A stretch of 64,000 nt of DNA, taken from positions 558,001 to 622,000 of the forward strand of contig JASVEC010000022.1 in the NCBI GenBank assembly GCA_030770535.1, written 5' to 3'. Position numbers and translations under genes: made by a program. The notes under the pieces are model-generated. The model searched no databases and had not been told where the DNA came from. It saw nothing but the letters and a program-made list of their open reading frames with translations. The DNA comes from Batkoa obscura. Lineage: Eukaryota > Entomophthoromycota > Entomophthoromycetes > Entomophthorales > Batkoaceae. Shown here piece by piece: positions 1 through 14,732 of this stretch; the stretch's first letter is position 1; the number at the start of each line of letters is the position of its first letter.

Positions 1-405
1 AGGGTTGTTAGATCCTGGGAAAGGAACACTATTAGGACCTGGGAACGGAGCATTATTTCCTCCCGGAAAAGGAAGGTTATTTCCTCCTGGAAAAGGAGGA
101 TTATTAAAATTACCTCCAGGCATGGGAAAACCATCAGGTTGAGGCATACCCATTGGACTTGGAAAATTATTGTTGTTGTTACTATAATTACCGCCATAAT
201 TATTTTGACCTTGGTTATAATTACTCTGCCCTGGGAATGGAGGATTCATAGCTGGAGAAGGTATTGGAGGTCCTGGAGGTCCTGGAGGCCCTGGAGGGAA
301 ATTACTATTGTTATTATAATTATTATTGTTATAATTGTTATTGCCTTGACCAGGCATATTATTATTTTTATGATCTTGTCGATATTGTTGTCCAGGATAT
401 GGCAT
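1..405 (-). CDS. Pro/Gly/Asn-rich protein, N-terminal part (runs off left edge)
   Basis: The minus strand is open for 135 codons from an ATG at 405 to the window edge, so the 3' part of the gene is missing here. The protein starts MPYPGQQYRQD and is almost entirely Pro, Gly, Asn, Gln and Tyr. It has a collagen-like GPPGPPGPP stretch near residue 40. Near the edge it has at least four tandem 8-residue units of the type NNxPFPGG, which are 24-bp DNA repeats. Such heads are known on fungal metacaspases, annexins and some ESCRT or RNA-binding proteins, so the family depends on the unseen C-terminal part. I do not assign one. The coding composition is clearly different from the flanking AT-rich spacer. 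Confidence 0.7.
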   Translation of the reverse strand, partial: MPYPGQQYRQDHKNNNMPGQGNNNYNNNNYNNNSNFPPGPPGPPGPPIPSPAMNPPFPGQSNYNQGQNNYGGNYSNNNNNFPSPMGMPQPDGFPMPGGNFNNPPFPGGNNLPFPGGNNAPFPGPNSVPFPGSNNP

Positions 406-941
406 CTTTGTTGTTTATAAGTTAAAAAATGAAAATTTTGAAAATTTTGGTTTTTGTTACTTAAACGTCTTTCTTTATTCAGCGCCTTTTCCTTATTGGT
501 TAACAAGGTTTGACTTTTTTAATTCAGCCTTCTTTTTAGAATTTAATTGGATTCCAAATTAGAACATCAACGTCAAAGCTATTATTAATCTCTATCAAAC
601 GTAGAATCGAGTACTTTGATTTTGTAGTTGAAAATTTAATACAGCGATATTTTATATTTTTATATTCATAAAATACAAATTTCAAGTGCCCAGTTCTACA
701 TTTAATAAATCTAGTAATATATGCTATTCCTAATAGTTCTTTAAAGATTTAAAAAAAACAGCTATTCTAAGTAATATAAACAAGTAAGGAACTATAGATA
801 TTTATCTATGGGTAAGTTTAAAAGCTTGCTTAAAATTAAAGATAAAATCTTCCAATTCACTTTTTTTGGCCATTTTTATGTAACGTAAAATTTTAAAAAA
901 GACTCTAAGGTAAAATCAGACAAAAAAACATTTCAGCATGT

Positions 942-1038
942 CTGGATATCTTTTTTGTTAAGAATTTTACTAGCAGTTTTTCCGCTCAAATAGCACTTAA
1001 AAGATGGAAAAAGTGACGAAGCCAAAAAAAACACCCCC
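942..1038 (-). mobile_element. Hairpin element (GGGGATGT family), reverse copy
   Basis: The copy carries the family core (TTAAGAATTTTAC, then CCGCTCAAATAG, then GATGGAAAAAG) in reverse orientation. Its right end is ACACCCCC. The left terminal repeat is degraded (CTGGATATC) and no clear target duplication remains. Confidence 0.75.
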
Positions 1039-1187
1039 GTATGTTAATCTAAAATTAAGCAAAAGCAAATATTTTTGTCACACTTAGTGCTTAATTGTAA
1101 CCTGCCAAAAATCAAAATTAGATAAGATTTGAACCAAGTTTTCAAACTAACTCATATATAATAACATTTCTATATCAAACATTAACT

Positions 1188-1285
1188 GGGGATGTTTTTT
1201 TGGCTTCATCACTTTTTCCATCTTTTAAGTGCTATTTGAGCGGAAAAGCTGTTAGTAAAATTCTTAAACACAAAAATACATCCCC
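1188..1285 (+). mobile_element. Hairpin element, intact copy with AACT target duplication
   Basis: Starts GGGGATGT and ends ACATCCCC with a complete core. It is flanked on both sides by AACT. Because AACT is not self-complementary, this is good evidence for a true 4-bp target-site duplication rather than a longer palindrome. Confidence 0.9.
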
Positions 1286-2656
1286 AACTAGTTTGATTTA
1301 ATACTATATAATAACCAAAAACAAATAACTACAGTATCATTTTCTATAAGTAAAAAATAGCAAAAGATACTTATAAGCTGGAAAAAAGCACTATTGAACT
1401 GAATTTATAATATAATGTTCTATATTTTCAATTGTTAATACATAAAATAAACAAATAATCTGGATAATTTTAAAAAATTTATGAATATCGTTTTAGCTTG
1501 GTATAAAATAACAGTAAAATACAATAAATTTAATTATTAATAATAAGAAAACTCAAGTTTATATTGTTAAAGTTTTAATATGTTTTAAAAAACTAAATAT
1601 TTAAATAAAATTGCTTTTATTTTATTTTTTTATCTTATATTTTAAATAATTTTCAATAAAAATTTAATATTATTTTATAGTAAAGCCAGAATTATTACTG
1701 TTTTTTATTCTATAGCTATATAAAAAAAGTTGAAAAATCAAAGTCAAAAAAAGCTAATTAAAAAAAACAAAAAATATATTTAAAAACTAAATTTATTTTT
1801 GTATATACATATCTTTTTAAAATAGCTTTTTGGCTTGTTTACTTTTTAGTTAAAATATTTTAATTTTTATAAAATTTTTAAAATTTAATATTCGAAACCT
1901 GCTTCACAATATAAAATAAGTGGTTTGATTTTTTTTTAAAACTTAGTAGTTTAAGCATTTTAATATTAGTTATAAGAAATTTAATATTTTTTTTAAATAA
2001 TTCCTATAATTTATACTTTGTTTTTTTGTAAAAACGAAATTCAAAAGCTTTTAATATATTTAATATTTTTTAATGATGTTTATATATATATTTAATAATA
2101 TTATTAATTCAAGGTTATTTTAAAAAAAAAATATTTTAAAACATTCTTATAACTTTATGAATGATATATTTAAAAAGCTGGAGATCTGAATAATTAGTGA
2201 TATTTTATTTGAAATAAACAAAGCAGTTTTTCATCATTTTAATATTCTAATAATATTATTAAATTTATTTTTTTAAAATTTTAATGATTTTTAAAGACCC
2301 GTTCCCTTGCATTTATAATTGATTTACAAAAACTGCTGATTCGATCATTTCAAAACTTTTCAACCAATATATTACATCCTCATAGATTATTACACTTGGA
2401 AAAAATCAGCCCTCTAGCATCTTTCTAACCCCAATTATTCTGAACTTTTTGAACTACCCTTATAGCTGGTTAATGAGATGCTATAAAAGCTACCTCTATT
2501 CTGTATTAAACGAAGACAGTATAAAGTCAATATTTATTTAAAAAAGATAAAAAAGATATTATTGCTTTCAAAAATAATAAAACAAGGTACTAAAAACTTT
2601 TGTTGAAATTGTATGTAAAATCAGAAAAAATTTATTAAAAACAAAAATTAAGTAAA

Positions 2657-4156
2657 CTAGATAGGAATAAAGTTGAGTTTGAGGTCTTTAGGACTAATAA
2701 ATCCTAAAGCTGGTAGTGTAGGGTTATCATAATGAGGGGAATTTTCAGGTAATTCGACATTAAAAGTGGATAATATTAAAATTAAAAAAACTTTTTGTTC
2801 TAATAAAGAAAATTGACTACCAATACACATTCTAGGACCGTAGCCAAAACCAAGTAATTCTTTAGTTAGTTTCTTATTGATTGATAAATTTCCCAGTTCA
2901 TTAACAATTAAAAATCGATTAGGATTAAACTCTTCTGGGTTTTTAAAGTGAGTATTACCCTTCATTGCTAGAGCAAAATTCAACATTAAAGGTTGTCCTT
3001 TTTTAAAGTAAATTTCATTTTCAAAATAATAATCTTTAGTACATTTCCTTGGTAACATATTAACTGTTGGTAAAATCCGCATCGATTCACTTATAACAGC
3101 TTCTAAATAAATCATCTGATTAATTTCATCTTGAGTTACAGTATGTAATTTATTAGAATCCTTGATTTTTTCACCTACTATTTGATAAATTTCATCTCTT
3201 AATTTAGTTTGAATGTCTTGATTCTTAGATAAATAATATAAAATAGTAGATACTGTATGAGCTGTAGTATCATGACCAGCAATAAAAAATGCAATCATAT
3301 CATTAATAATTTCTTCATCCGTTAATCCTTTATCATAAGTATTATTATCTGAAGCTTGAATTAAAGTAGTTAATAAATTAGGTTGTATATCATTAATATT
3401 AACTTGTTGTAATTGTTGTCTTTTTTCATCAATCATTAATTGAATCAATTCACGGAATCGTTTAGCATCTTTTTTTAAATTTAATCTTGAAGAAATAGGA
3501 AGATAATTTAATACAGGTAATACATAAAACCAAATATTATCCATAGCATTAATTAATTTAACATATAATCTGGCCATTTCATTAGTTTCATTTTCAATAT
3601 AATTGAATTTAACATCAAAAACAGATAAACCTAAACTATCTAAAGCTGCTCTTTTTAATGTACTTAATAAATCAAATTGTTTATTAGTTTGATTTAATTG
3701 AATATGTTGAATTAAATTAATTCCTATATTAAAAAATACATTAGTATCCCAACCTCTTTTAAATATCGGATTAATCATTCGTCGATGTCGTTTCCATTCT
3801 TGTCCATCAATATTGGCTATATTATCTCCTAATAATTCAATTTGTTCTAACGGTCCATCTTGCATAAATTTACTAAAACTATCAGTATCTGATAATATTT
3901 TATGAATTGTCTCTAAATCTGCTACCATAATAAACCATTGTGTAAACCAATAATTGATATATTTATACTTTTTAAATAATGGGACTATTAAATCAGAATC
4001 TCTTATTTGTAAGGGCACATTATTTACAAAATAATAAATCAATTTAAATATGTTAACACTAACTATTTTACTACTTTCTTTCTCTTCTTTCTTTTTACTA
4101 AAATTGAATCTTATTAGAATTAAACTTAATAGGGCTATTAATATATAGATAATCAT
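2657..4156 (-). CDS. Cytochrome P450 monooxygenase, microsomal type
   Basis: Single-exon gene of 499 aa. An N-terminal membrane anchor (residues 1-16, Ile/Leu-rich) is followed by a basic stop-transfer stretch (KKKEEK), as in ER-bound class II P450s. Visible motifs: C-helix WKRHRR (121-126), I-helix oxygen-activation motif AGHDTT (293-298), K-helix ExxR as ESMR (357-360), and the haem loop FGYGPRMCIG with the thiolate ligand Cys444. All catalytic landmarks are present and the length is normal. The enzyme would need an NADPH-P450 reductase, which is not in this window. It resembles the fungal CYP3/CYP4/CYP5-like groups, but the CYP family and substrate cannot be told by eye. It has no introns, unlike most neighbours. 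Confidence 0.95.
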   Translation of the reverse strand: MIIYILIALLSLILIRFNFSKKKEEKESSKIVSVNIFKLIYYFVNNVPLQIRDSDLIVPLFKKYKYINYWFTQWFIMVADLETIHKILSDTDSFSKFMQDGPLEQIELLGDNIANIDGQEWKRHRRMINPIFKRGWDTNVFFNIGINLIQHIQLNQTNKQFDLLSTLKRAALDSLGLSVFDVKFNYIENETNEMARLYVKLINAMDNIWFYVLPVLNYLPISSRLNLKKDAKRFRELIQLMIDEKRQQLQQVNINDIQPNLLTTLIQASDNNTYDKGLTDEEIINDMIAFFIAGHDTTAHTVSTILYYLSKNQDIQTKLRDEIYQIVGEKIKDSNKLHTVTQDEINQMIYLEAVISESMRILPTVNMLPRKCTKDYYFENEIYFKKGQPLMLNFALAMKGNTHFKNPEEFNPNRFLIVNELGNLSINKKLTKELLGFGYGPRMCIGSQFSLLEQKVFLILILSTFNVELPENSPHYDNPTLPALGFISPKDLKLNFIPI

Positions 4157-5374
4157 TTTTGAAAATTTATTTATTTATTAATTCATTATTTTTATTTTAT
4201 CAATGTATTTATATTCTATTTTCTTATAAAATACTCTTAATGTCACCCTTTTGCTATTTGCAGCATAAGATTAGCATATTTTTGTTTAAAATATTTTAAT
4301 TGTAAGAACTGTTTCAAAGTTATACTCAATTCAATTTTCAATGCTCCATAACCGTAAATCTTTTTATTATTATTCTAACTTTTTAATGAATCTTATCATT
4401 TAGTGATTCAAAATTTCCCAATAATCAAAAGTAATATATCCTTTTTATTTACATGATTTCATTAGTTAGTTGTATTATTTAATGTTTTTATTATATTCAG
4501 TTAGTATGTTTTAATTATTTGTTAACACGATTTTATAAAATTAGAATAAATGAACCATAACCCTTTTCATAATATAATGTTAGCCCATATTTAATATAAA
4601 GTAAAATAGAGTTGAATCATTTAATTTATTATTATTTTTTTATTAAATACTAATAATACTTCTATTCAATTATTAAAAATTAAATATTTTCTTTTTTTAA
4701 TCTAACAACCAAATTTGAAACGTTTGAAAACTTGAATTTTTCCTTTGTAATGTTACTGCTAATTACCAAAATTCGGAATAATAAATAGCATAATCTGTCA
4801 TTGTTAAGAACTCAAAAAATTTAAGTTAATATCATACGTAACGTTTTTTTAAACTCTTAAATTTTTAAAAATCAAATTTAATTTAAAAACATTAAAAAGG
4901 GTGATTGTTTTTTTTATCAAGTTAACTTATTTATTCTTACAAAAAAAAGGATAAACAATGTCTTTTATAAAGGGGGATTTTATTATTTAAAATACGATAA
5001 TTAAAGTAACGTTACATTATACCAGATAATTGATGATTCTAAAAACTGGTTAATAAAATTTTCATAAAACGAGTAATATTTTCAGCTTGGGTGTTAACAA
5101 ACATAACATATGAAGTTTCATTGACGGATTATTCCAACTTAGTATATGTATACTAGCGGATTCATCCATTTTTAATGATTTTTGTTTATTTAATTTAAAA
5201 CTTAGAATTAAATACAAAAATAAAAACATATTAATTGAATATCACATTACTTTATTAATAGTGAAAGGAGCTGTTTTTATAATAATATTTGTTTTTCTAT
5301 TAATGTTATGTCCACTTTAATGCTTTAAAATCAAAATAATTTAAAGCTAAATGCTTAGAAAAAAAACACGATAT

Positions 5375-5473
5375 GGTGGTGTATTTTTTTGTTTAAGAAT
5401 TTTACTAACAATCTTTCCGCTCAAATAGCGCTTAAAAGATGGAAAAAGCGATGAAGTCAAAAAAAATACCCCC
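5375..5473 (-). mobile_element. Hairpin element, reverse copy
   Basis: The core is well conserved. The left end is GGTGGTGT and the right end ATACCCCC. ATAT flanks both sides. Confidence 0.85.
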
Positions 5474-5611
5474 ATATGTTTTTTAAGGATTTGGTATTTT
5501 TACAAAAATTGAGTCACTTTTAAGAAAAGAAAATCATTAAAATTGGTAATGCTTTGTGTTAGATATTAAAAAATCTACTTGAAAAGAGTTTATCTAAAAG
5601 ATGCAAGTTAT

Positions 5612-5660
5612 TCTTATTATTTTTATTATTTTTATTATTTTTATTATTTTTATTATTTTT
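5612..5660. repeat. 9-bp microsatellite, TTATTATTT unit
   Basis: About five tandem copies of a 9-bp T/A unit in the spacer downstream of the Pol III gene. Confidence 0.8.
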
Positions 5661-5871
5661 AAAATTATTCTATTAAAAATATTAAATTTAGGAAATATTA
5701 TAAAGCAAGTAAAAACAATTAAATTCTATAAATATATATATATATAATGCAGTTTTATCAAGAATAATAATAACAACTTATAATAAACAGAATAAAGGTA
5801 AATAATTACTAAAGTAGCTACAAAGCTATGATAAAAATAGTCTATAAGGGGTGATTAATTTAGAAGCTCCA

Positions 5872-10927
<5,056 letters not shown>

Positions 10928-11132
10928 TTTAAAACAAATCCAAATTTCTATGTGCTAGAATTAGCTAGACTTTAATTTGGTTTTATTTTCGATGTTAACA
11001 AACTTGCATTTGTGCTTAAACTGCGAATTTTGCAAAAATTGGCCAATTAAACTTGAATGGGATGGATCATGATTAAGATGAGATTTGATTTATCAAGATT
11101 AAAAAAATAATTAACTTATGTTCAAATCCTAG

Positions 11133-12932
11133 ATGATAGTAAATACCATAGAAAGAAGGATCCTTGACCATGTATCAATATTAAGCATAAATGTCAAATT
11201 AACTATTAGCTATTTGAGGCAAAGTAAAGAGGTATTATATAGACACAAACGTACATATAATAGTCGCTATTTATGTTTTGGTTGCTATTATCTAAGGAAA
11301 GCAGGTATCAAGTCAATGTTAAATAGAGAATCACAATTATTATTTATTAATTCAAGAAACTATTCAACTTTCAGTAATATCAAACACTTATCGTATGACA
11401 AAGCAACAGAATCAAGTGAGAAAATACACGAACTAATTAATAACGAAGATAGATTACTAAAGATAATAAACCCAATAATTAATCCCAAACTTAACCTTGG
11501 TTCAATTTCAGAAAACAAAGACGAAGATATAAGGTTAATTAAATCAAAGCTATTATTAGGGATAACACCAACTATAGAGACCTTTAGAAAAGTAACATTC
11601 AATAAATTAATACAGAAAGAGTTTGAAACTTTATATGAGTTGATAGAAATTATATTAGAAACAAACATTAGAATAGAAAAAGATTTTTATACGGAGATTT
11701 TTGAGAAATTATTAATAAACAACCTTGAAAAAGACATAATCAAGTTGCTAACTTTTATTAAAGAAAGACAGCCTGAAATGGGATATCCTTTAAGTAATTG
11801 GGTGTTTGAGAAAGCAGTAAGTAACGGTAATATTGATTTAGGAAAAAAGTGTTTTAAATTTATGTTTTATAATGAATATTTAAGAAAGAATTCAAATCTT
11901 GATTTATTTTTAAAATGTATAAATTTAAATGATGCTCATCTTTTACAGTATTGTCTAAGTCCATCTCAATTAAGGTACACATTTTCAAATTTTTCTATTA
12001 GGAATAATATGGAGGGGCTATTGAGCTTAGTCTCATTAACTTTCGCACTTGAAATTGATTTGGATTCAACTTACTATCTTATATTTCTTAAGCCCTTAAT
12101 AAGTTATTCGCCCGAAATAGCTTTAAAACTATTTGAACATTTAAAGACAAAATCAAACAGTGTCTTAGATATCAAAGTTTATACAAATCTCGTCGATGGA
12201 ATATTGAGAAAATCAGAAAGTTTTGAAGTTGCCTATAAATTGATTGAAGAGATACCACCACAATTAAAAACAATTAAAGTGGAAAGGACCATTTCAAATG
12301 TTTTATTACAAGCTTATTTTCGTTATTATGATATGGAAAGATGTCTTAACTTTTATAATAGTATGTTGGAGAGTCCTGGAACGGATATATATACCTACTC
12401 AATATTATTTCAACGATTTTCTCATTATAAGAAAGCAAACGTCAATCCTACCTATGAACCAAACCTTGATATGTTTAGAGAGGATATGAAGAAATATAAC
12501 ATAAGACCAAATGGTATCATTTATAACATGTTAATCAAATGTTATTTGAAAATAAATTATTCAAAAGCATTAGAAATTTTGGATGAAAGGATAGCATGTG
12601 ATTTTAAACCAGATGGATATACGTACGCTATGTTTACAATTTATGCCTCAAAGGTTAAAAAGGACATCTCTTTGACTTTATATTGGTTTGAGAAAATCAT
12701 TGAAGCGGGCATGAAACCTATTCCAGAGGTAGTGACGGCGGTTTTGAATGTAATTAAGCGAGAACACGATATAGAGAGTGCTAAGGTAGTAAAAGATCTA
12801 TTAAATAGGTGCAGATATAAACCAAGTTTAAGTGATCATATTGATAGATTTGTTTTTAATGTTGAAAATAATATCCCTCCAATTAATATTAAAAAGCCAA
12901 AAAAGAGGTGGTTAAAAGTTAATATTGGATAA
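11133..12932 (+). CDS. Mitochondrial pentatricopeptide repeat (PPR) protein
   Basis: Single-exon gene, 599 aa. The first 80 residues are rich in Arg, Ser, Thr and Tyr and lack a long acidic run, as expected for a mitochondrial presequence. The body is alpha-helical with degenerate 35-residue repeats. The clearest is around residues 460-500, with the hallmark alternation PNGIIYNMLIKCYLK...KALEIL then KPDGYTYAMFTIYAS. Proteins of this kind bind organellar RNA and act in mitochondrial mRNA stability or translation. The particular target and yeast counterpart cannot be assigned by eye. An upstream ATG at 11118 is followed by an in-frame stop after three codons, so 11133 is the first usable start. 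Confidence 0.85.
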   Translation: MIVNTIERRILDHVSILSINVKLTISYLRQSKEVLYRHKRTYNSRYLCFGCYYLRKAGIKSMLNRESQLLFINSRNYSTFSNIKHLSYDKATESSEKIHELINNEDRLLKIINPIINPKLNLGSISENKDEDIRLIKSKLLLGITPTIETFRKVTFNKLIQKEFETLYELIEIILETNIRIEKDFYTEIFEKLLINNLEKDIIKLLTFIKERQPEMGYPLSNWVFEKAVSNGNIDLGKKCFKFMFYNEYLRKNSNLDLFLKCINLNDAHLLQYCLSPSQLRYTFSNFSIRNNMEGLLSLVSLTFALEIDLDSTYYLIFLKPLISYSPEIALKLFEHLKTKSNSVLDIKVYTNLVDGILRKSESFEVAYKLIEEIPPQLKTIKVERTISNVLLQAYFRYYDMERCLNFYNSMLESPGTDIYTYSILFQRFSHYKKANVNPTYEPNLDMFREDMKKYNIRPNGIIYNMLIKCYLKINYSKALEILDERIACDFKPDGYTYAMFTIYASKVKKDISLTLYWFEKIIEAGMKPIPEVVTAVLNVIKREHDIESAKVVKDLLNRCRYKPSLSDHIDRFVFNVENNIPPINIKKPKKRWLKVNIG

Positions 12933-13476
12933 AAATTAATAAAATTAAGTTAGAATTTATTTTTATGAATTGGGGATGTTTTTTTTGGTTTCATCACTTT
13001 TTCCATCTTTTAAGTGCTATTTGAGTGGAAAAATTGTTAGTAAAATTCTCAAACAAAAAAATACATCCCCATTTAGTTATTTTAATTAGTTATTTTGATT
13101 CTATTAAACAATGAATCTTTTAAAAAGTATTTATTTGATTTTAAATTTTATGAATATTGATGAATGACAATTTTAATAAAAACACTAATATTAAATATAA
13201 CGCATTATCAGCAAATTATTGATTTATTTTATAGATAACACTCCCTAAGGTATGAGCATGCTCAAAAAAACAGTAGGATTTAACTACACTGTATAGTCCT
13301 TCAGTAACTATCTTTGTTTTTGTGTTGATTTTACACCTTATATGACAACTATAGCCATAGTAAAGCATGATGAATTTAAAGCATTTACTTATTTTTAATG
13401 TTAAATAATATATTTGATTTTGAACCTTTGGCTCAAAAAAAGAACAATAGATACAAGCCAAAGTATTACCTTCGTT
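12933..13476. other. Spacer between convergent PPR and ATP23 genes
   Basis: Tail-to-tail spacer. It contains one forward hairpin element (12972-13070) just 40 bp past the PPR stop. An 81-codon minus-strand reading frame at 13216-13461 has only a TTG start and no recognisable product. Confidence 0.6.
12972..13070 (+). mobile_element. Hairpin element, forward copy
   Basis: Starts GGGGATGT, ends ACATCCCC and has a full core. The flanks AATT and ATTT are similar but not identical. It lies about 40 bp after the PPR stop codon, so it probably falls in that gene's 3' UTR. Confidence 0.88.
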
Positions 13477-14294
13477 TTATTTATTGAATTCAAAAGGTTG
13501 CCTATCATAATAACAAGACTTGAATACTTTATCCACTGCTTCTTCCGCTTTCTCTGGTCCTGAACAATGAGGATTATAACTTATCGATAATATTGCTCTT
13601 CTTCTAACACATTCCTGTTTAATTAGATAAAATATAGAACAAAATCTGACATCAAAATCATACCTGGTGCTGTTTTTTTATTCTCAAATTACCTCTAAGA
13701 AATTCGTTGATCATTGAACAATCGTCACTGATTGCTGCTGCTCTAATCTAACATTATGAAATTAATTGATGATATTTATACATATATATCAATACTTCGG
13801 TACATGCGTTATGATAGCAATTTTCATATTTGTAATTGAAATTCCACCTTATTATTAATAAAATTAACTAAATTTTAAAATAGGTACCAGTCATAAGCAT
13901 GAACTAATTCGTGAACTATCGTATTTTCGATCTCCGCTTTAGATCTTATATTGTTTTGACATATCAAAATCTTAAATGTTAATAGTTTAAAACAGGCACT
14001 TAAATAAAAATACCCCTTTGGAATCATCAAAATAACCAATTGCAGTGTCATTACAAGGTTCACATTTAAAATGAGAATCTTTTAAGTTGCAGCCAGAAAG
14101 TTTCAGTGAGTCTCTTATAATTTTTATCTTTGAGCCTTCAATATAAATAAATAGATAAAATAATGATAAAGGTTACTATTTTCTAATATTATTTTCTTTA
14201 TCTTCTCGCATGACAGTCTCTCGCTTTTATTCTCTTTGCTTTTGTCTGAAATTGCTTCATCACTGTTTCTGCTTAATCCATCTGGCTTGACCAT
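13477..14294 (-). CDS. ATP23: Mitochondrial inner-membrane protease ATP23
   Basis: M76-family zinc metalloprotease of the intermembrane space. In yeast it processes Atp6 and helps assemble the F1Fo ATP synthase. Five introns (14136-14176, 13971-14013, 13848-13887, 13748-13795, 13615-13663) leave 597 nt, 198 aa. Landmarks: two early CxxC-type cysteines (KCEPCND), then ICQNNIRSKAEIENTIVHELVHAYDW with the HExxH zinc site (HELVH), then IRAAAISDDCSMINEFLRG, and the family C-terminus ECVRRRAILSIS...CYYDRQPFEF. The conserved cysteines that form disulphides in the IMS are present. The exons are so short that no single reading frame shows the gene. The start at 14294 gives a Ser/Lys-rich head with no obvious presequence, as expected for a Mia40 substrate. 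It is divergent from the DED1 gene. Confidence 0.93.
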
Positions 14295-14732
14295 CTTTGT
14301 ATTTTTTATATATACCAGATCCTTTAATTACAACTATTTTAATGCCCAACTATCAATATATCAAATGTTAAAATTATCAATAAATCTAAAGAAAGAAGTA
14401 AAATAATAAATTAGCCATCTGTTCTAAAATAGAAATAATTTTTCGGATTAAAATTAAAAGTTGAAATACAAAAAGACATTTTATTAAAGAATTTGATATC
14501 TATATAGCTTTCCGGGCAATCATTATCATATATATTGGATCTCTTTGTTTAGGAAAAACATATTTATGACCTTAAAATGGTATATAAGATTGCGTTTGTA
14601 ATAGAATTTTTTACAAATTATAATATTTTATATCAAATGCTATATTTAATAATTGATGACATCACTCAGATCAAAGTGATATTGGTATTTAATTTTTGGA
14701 CTCGAATTTTTGAATGTATTTTTTGATTCAAC
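14295..14732. promoter_or_regulatory. Divergent promoter region, ATP23 / DED1
   Basis: 438 bp between two head-to-head start codons. AT-rich with scattered T-runs, no recognised element, no hairpin element. Confidence 0.5.

Larger units (their letters stand above)
406..2656. other. AT-rich spacer with two hairpin elements
   Basis: This spacer lies upstream of the Pro/Gly-rich gene and downstream of the P450 gene. It holds two copies of the 98-bp hairpin element (942-1038 and 1188-1285) in opposite orientation, 149 bp apart. The rest is mostly homopolymeric A/T. A stretch at about 2290-2530 is less AT-rich and open for about 43 codons on the plus strand, but it has no start codon and nothing recognisable. 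Confidence 0.6.
4157..5871. other. AT-rich spacer between P450 and Pol III genes
   Basis: This spacer contains the P450 promoter side (right of 4156), one reverse hairpin element (5375-5473) and a 9-bp-period TTATTATTT microsatellite (about 5612-5660). No coding signal was seen. Confidence 0.6.

Noticed and set aside
246-506. Minus-strand reading frame of 86 codons over the left edge gene
   Set aside because: It overlaps the Pro/Gly/Asn-rich frame that starts at 405 and gives a random Lys/Asn/Ile sequence; the other frame is clearly the coding one.
13216-13461. Minus-strand frame of 81 codons next to ATP23
   Set aside because: It begins with TTG rather than ATG, lies beyond the ATP23 stop and has no recognisable domain. 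Chance openness in AT-rich DNA is more likely.
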